NCBI GenBank assembly: GCA_001796285.1 | Contig: MGMD01000002.1 | Location: forward strand, 69,929 to 133,928 | Reading direction: 5' to 3' | Length of the DNA stretch: 64,000 nt | Origin: Chlamydiae bacterium RIFCSPLOWO2_12_FULL_45_20 | GTDB lineage: Bacteria > Chlamydiota > Chlamydiia > Chlamydiales > SM23-39 | In this document: piece by piece, positions 46,752-53,078 of the stretch | How the letters are laid out: every line of letters begins with the position of its first letter | Numbering within the stretch: the first letter of the stretch is position 1 | Made by a program: the position numbers and the translations under genes | The notes under the pieces: model-generated | Databases searched by the model: none | What the model saw: only the letters and a program-made list of their open reading frames with translations | Told to the model about the DNA's origin: nothing

Positions 46752-48088
46752 CTATTACCAAATTGGAACTTCCTTTTCCCGTTTTGCCGTAGAGGCAATA
46801 TTGGAGGAGGAGTCAGAGGGAGCATCGGAGAGACCACTTTAGAGCTACTTGACGATGTGTTTTGAGAAGAGCTTCCCGTCACACCTTGTAGCGGATAGGC
46901 CCAAATGGTAGGGCCCGGTGTGGATGATGTATACGTCACAGTATCATGGTTTTCTAGAAGGGGTTCGCACACGTACATTTTCTGCTGGCTATCCAATATT
47001 TGAACTTCGAAGTTTCTCTGGGGGTTTTTGAGGTGAAAGCAAGAATGCAAATTGGGTAAGTGAAGAGTCAAGTTGTTTTGCAAATCATCCCGGTCTCTGA
47101 TGTGCATTTGGATCGGGGGAAGATCTTGTGCATAGTCGATGTGCAAGACAATGTCGTCTGAAAGCTTTGTAAACAACGGATGTTGTAGGGCATTGGCTGC
47201 GGTAATGCGTGATGCCGGCTGAAACTTGAACATCTTCTGTAAAAGATCAATCAAACCTTCAACTTTCTGGTCGTTGTACCCTAACTTCTGGCGTATTTTT
47301 TCATACACAGATTGGGGTTTCTTTGGACTGCTATTTGTCCCTTCTTCCGGAGGAAGATCATCCAGTTGTAATGTGTGTCGATATGCCTGCAGCCGTGCGT
47401 TTTTATCTCTACCTAGGGAGGTGGGTAACCTCCTTTTTAGAATGAGATGGCAAATCGTCATGGCCAGCGCCCATATATCGCCAGGGGTGCCCGTGCGTCT
47501 TATGTTTTTTCGCTGCCAGGTTTCAGGCGGACGATACAGGGGGCGGTACACTACTTGAGTAGTTCCTTCTTTATTAGCGGCTAGACCGAAATCACAGAGC
47601 TTAAGGTGACGTGTTACTGGATTCCACAGCATATTTGGAGGTGCGATATCTCCATGTAGCCAGTTGAGATGGAAGACTTCCAATGCTTCCAATGCTTGTC
47701 TGAAGATACATAGAATATCTTTTAGTGTTGCAGGGCTTGCCTCTTGCGACAGGTAGTGTTTCTCTAAGTCGCGGCGACCGTCTTCTAAGAGGTTCGCATA
47801 CCTACACAGCCCGTCTATACGTTCTTCCGCTATTGAGGCCACGACTCGAACAGTATGCGGAATCAATGGCCAGTCGCAGCAGCCGTGCAAAAGGGTCCGT
47901 TCATTAGCCGCTGTACACGCCTCTTGAGCGTCCTTCGCGTACTGCTCTTTAATAACTAGTGGCTGTTCGTTAAAAAGGCAGCCGGAACGATACACGTAGC
48001 CGTATGTGCCTCTGCCTATGAGACCTAGCGGCCGCCAGCTTTGTAGAACTGCATCGTAGGAGCTTAGGTAGTTGGGCGTTAAATTCAT
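46748..48088 (-). CDS. Serine/threonine kinase-like protein, paralogue 2 (HGDIAPPN)
   Basis: A 446-residue kinase-fold protein with glycine loop GRGTYGYVY (25-33), K47 in LVIKEQY and intact DFG (166-168). The catalytic loop reads HGDIAPPN (145-152), with Ala in place of the usual Lys two residues after the catalytic Asp, so phosphotransfer may be weak or altered. A C-terminal domain (about 330-420, PPIQMHIRDRDDLQNNLTLHLPNLHSCFHLK) is shared with paralogues 3 and 4. A Pro/Ser-rich tail ends in GKRK. A promoter-like 26-bp motif lies directly upstream, and there is no Shine-Dalgarno sequence. Confidence 0.85.
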   Translation of the reverse strand: MNLTPNYLSSYDAVLQSWRPLGLIGRGTYGYVYRSGCLFNEQPLVIKEQYAKDAQEACTAANERTLLHGCCDWPLIPHTVRVVASIAEERIDGLCRYANLLEDGRRDLEKHYLSQEASPATLKDILCIFRQALEALEVFHLNWLHGDIAPPNMLWNPVTRHLKLCDFGLAANKEGTTQVVYRPLYRPPETWQRKNIRRTGTPGDIWALAMTICHLILKRRLPTSLGRDKNARLQAYRHTLQLDDLPPEEGTNSSPKKPQSVYEKIRQKLGYNDQKVEGLIDLLQKMFKFQPASRITAANALQHPLFTKLSDDIVLHIDYAQDLPPIQMHIRDRDDLQNNLTLHLPNLHSCFHLKNPQRNFEVQILDSQQKMYVCEPLLENHDTVTYTSSTPGPTIWAYPLQGVTGSSSQNTSSSSSKVVSPMLPLTPPPILPLRQNGKRKFQFGNR

Positions 48089-48095
48089 TGCAGAT

Positions 48096-48121
48096 ATTGT
48101 AGATTTATAGATCTTATAATT
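48096..48121 (-). promoter_or_regulatory. Kinase-family upstream motif, copy 1 (before 48088)
   Basis: Read on the minus strand: AATTATA, 13 bases, then TACAAT, which ends 7 bases before the ATG. The same arrangement, with the same 20-base distance between the two elements, precedes two other kinase genes. TACAAT fits a -10 box, which would put transcription start at or very near the ATG. Confidence 0.6.
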
Positions 48122-48219
48122 GTAGGTATAAAAAACATTTTAATGTGTCCTGCGGAAATTCATCGAACACCCATAAAACTCTTATGGAGCCGGCAGGAAC
48201 TACAGGAAGAGAACTTTTA

Positions 48220-49569
48220 TTACAATAGTGCGTTGTTAGGTCTGGCTTCGCAGGGGGGGATTAGCGGGAGTATCGGAGAGGCTGCCCTAGGGCTGCTTTC
48301 TATGATAGGCTGTGGTCGGTAGGCCAAGATAGTAGGTTCGGGTAGTCGAGTATATGTTACAATAAAATTGTTTTCTAGGTGGTGCGTGCCCTTGTATTCT
48401 TCGCCGTTATCCGATGTTAATCGAATATGAAAGGGTTTCGAAGATTTTTTTAGATGAAAACAAAACTCAGAATGGGGCAAGCGGAGAGTCAATTGGTTGC
48501 ACGGATCTGCCTCGTCTTCGATGTGCATTGTGATTGGAGGTAGATCGGGTGGTGCACAGTCGATTTTCAAGGCGATGTCATCCGAATAGCGTGTAAACAA
48601 CGGATCTTGTAGAGCTGCGGCTGCGGTAATGCGTGATTCCGGCTCAAGCTTGAGCATCTTTTGTACAAGATGAATCAAGCTTTCCACTTGCTGGTTATTG
48701 TTTCCCCACTTGTTACGTATATCTTCTTCAAAAGGGACAAGTGTCTGTTTGTTGTTCTGTATTATTATTGGAGGAAGTTCACCCAGTTTGTCTCTATATA
48801 CCTGTGTCCTTGCGGCCTTAGTACAGTTTGGGAAAAGTAGCTCCCCTGTCATGAGCTCATAAATGGTCACGCCAATTGCCCACATATCGCCAGAAGTCCC
48901 CGTGTGTCTGTTTCCTTGCGGCTTCCAGGTTTCAGGCGGGCGATAGGCTTCGGCATGCACTACTTCAGCAGTCCCTGTGCTATTAGCGACTAAACCTAAA
49001 TCTGCCACCTGAACGTGACCCTTTTCATTGATTAAAATGTTTCTAGGCTTGATATCTCCATGTAGCCAGAATCCATGGAATATTTGAAAGCATTCAAGCA
49101 GTTGTTTTGTTATGCGTATAATGTCTTGTATGGTTGCGGGACTTGCCCCTGGCGAGAGGTAATGCTTGTATAAGTCGGTGCCTCCGTCTTCTAGGAGGTT
49201 GGCATACCTCCACGGCATTTTCTTCTTTTGTTCCGTAACTGAGTCCACGAGCTGGACAATATGCGGGACGGTGTTGCAGTTTTCCAAAACTTTCCTTTCG
49301 TTCTCCGGTATGTGATGCAGATATTGTCTTTTTCTCTTAAAGCACTGTTCTTTAATCACTCGTTGTGGTTCGTTAGGATGGCTTCTTTTGACACGATACA
49401 CAGTGCCGTACTGACCAGAGCTTAGCTTTTCGCCCCTGCCACCCCAAGTGTTTAGGATGTCATCGTAGGAATGTTTGGGGCCGATCTGCGGCATCTCTAC
49501 GGCATCTACAATAAAAGGATTGTATTCAGGTAAATCTGTACGGTTTATAATTAATGGAATTTTATTCAT
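48220..49569 (-). CDS. Serine/threonine kinase, paralogue 3 (DLG type)
   Basis: A 449-residue kinase with an N-terminal extension of ~30 residues. Visible are the glycine loop SSGQYGTVY, K73 in RVIKEQC, a normal catalytic loop HGDIKPRN (170-177), DLG at 190-192 instead of DFG, AYRPPETW and GDMWAIGVTIYELMTG. The C-terminal domain (about 340-420) contains PPITMHIEDE, LTLRLPHSEFCFHLKK and HHLENNFIVTYTR, as in paralogues 2 and 4, followed by an SPILPLIPP tail. There is no membrane helix or signal; a secreted effector role is possible but not shown. It carries the shared upstream motif and no ribosome site. Confidence 0.88.
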   Translation of the reverse strand: MNKIPLIINRTDLPEYNPFIVDAVEMPQIGPKHSYDDILNTWGGRGEKLSSGQYGTVYRVKRSHPNEPQRVIKEQCFKRKRQYLHHIPENERKVLENCNTVPHIVQLVDSVTEQKKKMPWRYANLLEDGGTDLYKHYLSPGASPATIQDIIRITKQLLECFQIFHGFWLHGDIKPRNILINEKGHVQVADLGLVANSTGTAEVVHAEAYRPPETWKPQGNRHTGTSGDMWAIGVTIYELMTGELLFPNCTKAARTQVYRDKLGELPPIIIQNNKQTLVPFEEDIRNKWGNNNQQVESLIHLVQKMLKLEPESRITAAAALQDPLFTRYSDDIALKIDCAPPDLPPITMHIEDEADPCNQLTLRLPHSEFCFHLKKSSKPFHIRLTSDNGEEYKGTHHLENNFIVTYTRLPEPTILAYRPQPIIESSPRAASPILPLIPPCEARPNNALL

Positions 49570-49576
49570 TTTACAT

Positions 49577-49602
49577 ATTGTATATTAATGCATAATATAA
49601 TT
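49577..49602 (-). promoter_or_regulatory. Kinase-family upstream motif, copy 2 (before 49569)
   Basis: Minus strand: AATTATA, 13 bases, TACAAT, then 7 bases to the ATG. Identical geometry to the copy before 48088, with a different spacer sequence, so the two boxes and not just the whole region are conserved. Confidence 0.6.
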
Positions 49603-49653
49603 CTATATATTAAACTAATTTTAATCTAGTTGGTGGCTGTTTCTTAACAGTTC

Positions 49654-50205
49654 TTAGTTTGAGTTTATCGCACAGCCTATTCTGGCGAGTAAAAATCGAA
49701 GTACTAAGATGGGATGCAAGATCAAATTTTTGATGAGGTTCTTATAGGATATTGACAGCAGTTTTTTTTGTACAGGGGGGGCATTGAGAAGGGCATCTTG
49801 GATCCATTCTAAGTAGGGGGGGGGCATGGGGGGCAGCTGATAGATGGAAAAAAACGCAACGGCTAACGTTTCTTTGTTAGGGGCGAGTTTTCCTATACCG
49901 CGCTCCATATCCTTTCCGCCTGGGGAAGGGTATGGAGCGCGGTGTAAAAGGGGAATGCATTCATAAAGATGCGTTCTTTTAGAGAGGCGGTTGATCGGCA
50001 AATAATCGCCTACGAGCCGTGCCACCTTCACCGTAAAGCCGGTTTCTTCTAAAACCTCCCTTTCTATGGCCCTCTCAGGCAGTTCACCAGGGTCTATCCC
50101 ACCTCCGGGGAGAACCCATACAGGAACATCTCGTCGTTTGATAAGAAGCACTTCTTTTCTTTCAGAAGACAAGAGAACGGCAGCAACGCTTTTGGGAGAA
50201 TTCAT
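49654..50205 (-). CDS. Nudix hydrolase embedded in the kinase cluster
   Basis: A 183-residue protein with a complete Nudix box G-x5-E-x7-REVLEETGF (about residues 35-57, from GGIDPGELPERAIER), preceded by VWVLPGGG. It hydrolyses a nucleoside diphosphate linked to another moiety; the substrate is not readable. The C-terminal ~50 residues (KKLLSISYKNLIKNLILHPILVLRFLLARIG) are hydrophobic and basic and may bind membrane. No Shine-Dalgarno sequence precedes the ATG. It sits in the same direction between kinase paralogues 3 and 4, 35 bases from the latter, and could share its transcript. Confidence 0.85.
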   Translation of the reverse strand: MNSPKSVAAVLLSSERKEVLLIKRRDVPVWVLPGGGIDPGELPERAIEREVLEETGFTVKVARLVGDYLPINRLSKRTHLYECIPLLHRAPYPSPGGKDMERGIGKLAPNKETLAVAFFSIYQLPPMPPPYLEWIQDALLNAPPVQKKLLSISYKNLIKNLILHPILVLRFLLARIGCAINSN

Positions 50206-50240
50206 GCGAAGGAGGATAGCCGATTCTTGGATTTTTCTCC

Positions 50241-51563
50241 TTATGATGATTGGAAAGAGCCGAGTTTTCTTTTCCCTGAAGGCGCGATTTCAGTAGAGCT
50301 GCTTGCGGTGTCTTCCGGTGGTAGTGGGGAGAGGGAGCAAAGTCTGGATAGTGAGCGATCATAGATAAAAGTAGACTGGTCCTGTATCGTTGTTTCGTAG
50401 CTCTGCGACTTGTTCTCTGTCCATAGTGTAATTTGAAATGACTTGGCTTTTTTCAAATGAAAGCAAGACTGCAGGTTAGGCAAGCGGATAGTCCATTGAT
50501 TGTTGGGATTGTCCTTGTCTTGAATGAGCATTGTGATCGGGGGAGACCGTGGATCATGGTCAATCTTTAAGGCAAGGTCATCTGAAAAACGTGTGAAAAA
50601 AGGATGCTGGAGAGCCTCGGCTGCTGTCCATCGTTCCTTCGGATGAAATGTGAGCATTTTCCGTAAAAGGTCAATCAGGCTCTCAACCTGTTCCTTTTTG
50701 TGGCCTAGCACGTTACGTATCTCTTCGTCGAAAGTGGTGATCTTCCGTTTGCGAAGGCTCCGCTTCCCTGTTTGAGGAAGCCCCTCTAGCTGCAATTTAT
50801 CCTGATATAGTAGGATCCTTTTTTGCTCACTGATTTCTGCTGGAATAAGTAGCAGCCCTGTAACGAGCTCATAAATCGTCATTGCCAATGCCCAGATATC
50901 GCCAGCAGGGCCTGTGTGTCTTTTTTCCTGCGGCTCCCAGTTTTCAGGGGGTCTATAGGGATCGCTGTAAATTATATCAGAAGTCCCCCTTTTGTCGCAG
51001 GCTAGGCCGAAATCAGCAACGCGAAGGTAACCCTCAGGAGTTATTAAAAGATTTTCAGGTTTTATATCCCCATGAAAAATTTTTTCATGGAGTATTGTCA
51101 AGCATTCAAGCGCCTGCTTTGTTATACTTGTAATCTCTTCTAATGTTGCAGAGCTTTTCCCTTTTGATAGGTAACGCTCGTATAAGTTGGATCCACCGTT
51201 TTCTAAGAGATAGGCGCGCCTCTTTCGCTCCTCCTTAGCTTCGTTTAGAAGTCGGACGGTATGCGGGGTGTAAGGCCATTTGCTAATGGCTTGTAAAACC
51301 GAGCTTTCCTTTTCTGCCAAGTCGGCATAGACCTCTGGTTGTCCGGACAAAAACTGCTCTTTGATGACTCGTGGTGCTTGGGTAGTGGGATCTGGAGAGG
51401 CATGCCACACAGTGCCGTATGCTCCCTTGCCTAGTTCTTCGCCTTTACCCCACTTTTTTAGGGCGCGATTGTATTTTTCTTGAGGGCTTGGTTCCTGCCA
51501 CAAGCGTTCTATAGTAAATTGAATATAAGATTTAGTAGCTGTAAAAAAATTATATCCTATCAT
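50241..51563 (-). CDS. Serine/threonine kinase, paralogue 4 (canonical motifs)
   Basis: A 440-residue kinase and the most canonical of the set: GKGAYGTVW (45-53), K68 in RVIKEQF, HGDIKPEN (164-171), DFG (184-186), YRPPENW and GDIWALAMTIYELVTG. It should be catalytically competent. The shared C-terminal domain spans about residues 328-405 (ALKID, PPITMLIQDKDNPNNQWTIRLPNLQSCFHLKK), and the tail ends with SGKRKLGSF, close to the GKRK end of paralogue 2. An N-terminal ~30-residue extension is unique. The upstream motif with TATAAT lies 8 bases before the ATG. Confidence 0.88.
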   Translation of the reverse strand: MIGYNFFTATKSYIQFTIERLWQEPSPQEKYNRALKKWGKGEELGKGAYGTVWHASPDPTTQAPRVIKEQFLSGQPEVYADLAEKESSVLQAISKWPYTPHTVRLLNEAKEERKRRAYLLENGGSNLYERYLSKGKSSATLEEITSITKQALECLTILHEKIFHGDIKPENLLITPEGYLRVADFGLACDKRGTSDIIYSDPYRPPENWEPQEKRHTGPAGDIWALAMTIYELVTGLLLIPAEISEQKRILLYQDKLQLEGLPQTGKRSLRKRKITTFDEEIRNVLGHKKEQVESLIDLLRKMLTFHPKERWTAAEALQHPFFTRFSDDLALKIDHDPRSPPITMLIQDKDNPNNQWTIRLPNLQSCFHLKKAKSFQITLWTENKSQSYETTIQDQSTFIYDRSLSRLCSLSPLPPEDTASSSTEIAPSGKRKLGSFQSS

Positions 51564-51571
51564 TTGATAAT

Positions 51572-51597
51572 ATTATATATTTATTTGCATTATAATT
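51572..51597 (-). promoter_or_regulatory. Kinase-family upstream motif, copy 3 (before 51563)
   Basis: Minus strand: AATTATA, 13 bases, TATAAT (perfect -10 consensus), then 8 bases to the ATG. The spacer between this kinase and the divergent lipoprotein gene is strongly AT-rich, unlike the surrounding coding sequence. Confidence 0.6.
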
Positions 51598-51696
51598 AAA
51601 TAAATAAAATTATTTTAATAAGATTTGGCAATAGCGCTTTGACAGGAAAATCGGTTTCTTTCAAAATCATTCTCGCTAATGCTTTTAGGAGAGTAT

Positions 51697-52170
51697 ATGT
51701 GGAGAGGGGGTGCCGGTTTTGTGATGGTTCTCGTTTTTTGTATGAGCTGTTATAAGGACCACCTTTACGTACAGCAAGAATGGGTCGACTGCCATTTCTT
51801 GGCATCCACGCATGTACATTCACCAGACCCGAGGCAGGAGTGTTTCTCTTTAGGAGAAAGGTTGCTTGTCGCTTGGAAATTTCCTAACGCTCTTTTTTGC
51901 CAAAATCTGCGGCTTATCGTAACGGTGCGTTTTTGGGATCAGAGTGAAGAGCAGATCGTAACCACCGTGCAGAAGAGGTGGCAGTATCAGGCCTATGATT
52001 TTTTGGATCGAAAAATTTTAACGTATCGCATTCAGGTCGTGAATGGGTATGACGAAGTGGTGGAGACTTGGGAGCATCACTTTTGGACAAAACTCATCGA
52101 TCTAGATCGTAAAAGAGAAGAGGTCTCTTCCCAGCTCATACAAGGGTCGGTGATCGATAGGCCAAACTGA
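51697..52170 (+). CDS. Hypothetical lipoprotein next to aroG
   Basis: A 157-residue protein with a lipoprotein-type signal (FVMVLVFCMSC). The mature part begins YKDHLYVQQEWVDCHFLASTHVHSPDPRQ, contains a beta-rich middle (GERLLVAWKFP, RLIVTVRFWDQSEEQIVT) and ends in a charged helix. I place the start at ATG 51697, which has AGGAG upstream. An ATG at 51679 adds 6 residues. It probably corresponds to the conserved gene beside aroG in C. trachomatis (CT383 by my memory). Its 3' end overlaps the convergent aroG gene by 94 bases. The function is unknown. Confidence 0.75.
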   Translation: MWRGGAGFVMVLVFCMSCYKDHLYVQQEWVDCHFLASTHVHSPDPRQECFSLGERLLVAWKFPNALFCQNLRLIVTVRFWDQSEEQIVTTVQKRWQYQAYDFLDRKILTYRIQVVNGYDEVVETWEHHFWTKLIDLDRKREEVSSQLIQGSVIDRPN

Positions 52171-53078
52171 AGGTGTTCTCGGTCGTTTAAGGACTGTCGT
52201 CCTCCGCGCAGGTGGCTTTCGAGCATGACTCCTAAAATAGCCGGGTTGTTTTCTCTTTGATGGCATACGTCTTCAAATGCGTATTTTTGCATGTCAGGAT
52301 TTTTGCCCGAATTGCCATGGGAACAGTCGATCATGAGCCTGGCCTCCAGGCCGTGTACTGAGAGGGTTTGGAGAGCTTTATTGATGGACCCAGCGTCATA
52401 GTTAGACGAACGTTCAGAGCCTCTTAAGACGAGATGGGTCAGTGGATTTCCCTGTGTTTCTATTTTAGAAACATATCCTTGCTCATCCGTTCCGATATGA
52501 GAGTGCTTCCTTTGCGCGGTAGCTACACCGGTAACGGCCCATTCAATGTCTCCGGCCAGGTTGTTTTTAAAACCGATGGGAAAAGGAAGCCCTGATGCCA
52601 TCTGGCGGTGCGGCTGTGAAGAGGAGGTTCTCGCGCCAATGAGACCCCATGTGATCAGGTCATTGAAGTAGGGGACGAGGAGTGGTTCCAAAAGTTCTGA
52701 AGCGCAAGGCAGCCCTATTTCCGTCACTTTCAAAATCAGCGCTCGACTTTGCCGGATTCCTTCAGCAATGTCATGCGAACCGTCCAGGTAAGGGTCGTAA
52801 AGGAGACCTTTCCACCCTAAGTGTGTTCTTGGTTTTTCAAAAAAAACTCGCATGATCAGAAAAAAGGTCTGATCGATTTCTTTAGAAAGACTGTGGAGTC
52901 TTTTGGCGTATTCTACAGTGGAAGCCAAGTCATGAACCGAACAGGGACCGCAAATCACGACAAGGCGAGGATCTTTGCGTTCTAAAATGTCTCTGGCTGT
53001 TTTACGGAAAAGTTGGATGGTTTCAGGGGCTCGAAGAGGATACTCGGTTTTGATTTGGCAAGGAGAGGGGAGTCTCAT
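52077..53078 (-). CDS. aroG: 3-deoxy-7-phosphoheptulonate synthase, class I (DAHP synthase)
   Basis: A 333-residue enzyme for the first shikimate step, joining phosphoenolpyruvate and erythrose-4-phosphate. Family blocks are RLVVICGPCSVHD, IMRVFFEKPRTHLGWKG, GARTSSSQPHRQMASGLPFPIGFKN, the LRGSERSSNYD block and MIDCSHGNSGK with its metal-binding His. It is of the AroG/F/H type (~350), slightly short. The start overlaps the valS stop by four bases. The 3' end overlaps the convergent lipoprotein gene by 94 bases. The feedback ligand (Phe, Tyr or Trp) is not predictable here. Confidence 0.93.
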   Translation of the reverse strand: MRLPSPCQIKTEYPLRAPETIQLFRKTARDILERKDPRLVVICGPCSVHDLASTVEYAKRLHSLSKEIDQTFFLIMRVFFEKPRTHLGWKGLLYDPYLDGSHDIAEGIRQSRALILKVTEIGLPCASELLEPLLVPYFNDLITWGLIGARTSSSQPHRQMASGLPFPIGFKNNLAGDIEWAVTGVATAQRKHSHIGTDEQGYVSKIETQGNPLTHLVLRGSERSSNYDAGSINKALQTLSVHGLEARLMIDCSHGNSGKNPDMQKYAFEDVCHQRENNPAILGVMLESHLRGGRQSLNDREHLQFGLSITDPCMSWEETSSLLRSRSMSFVQK

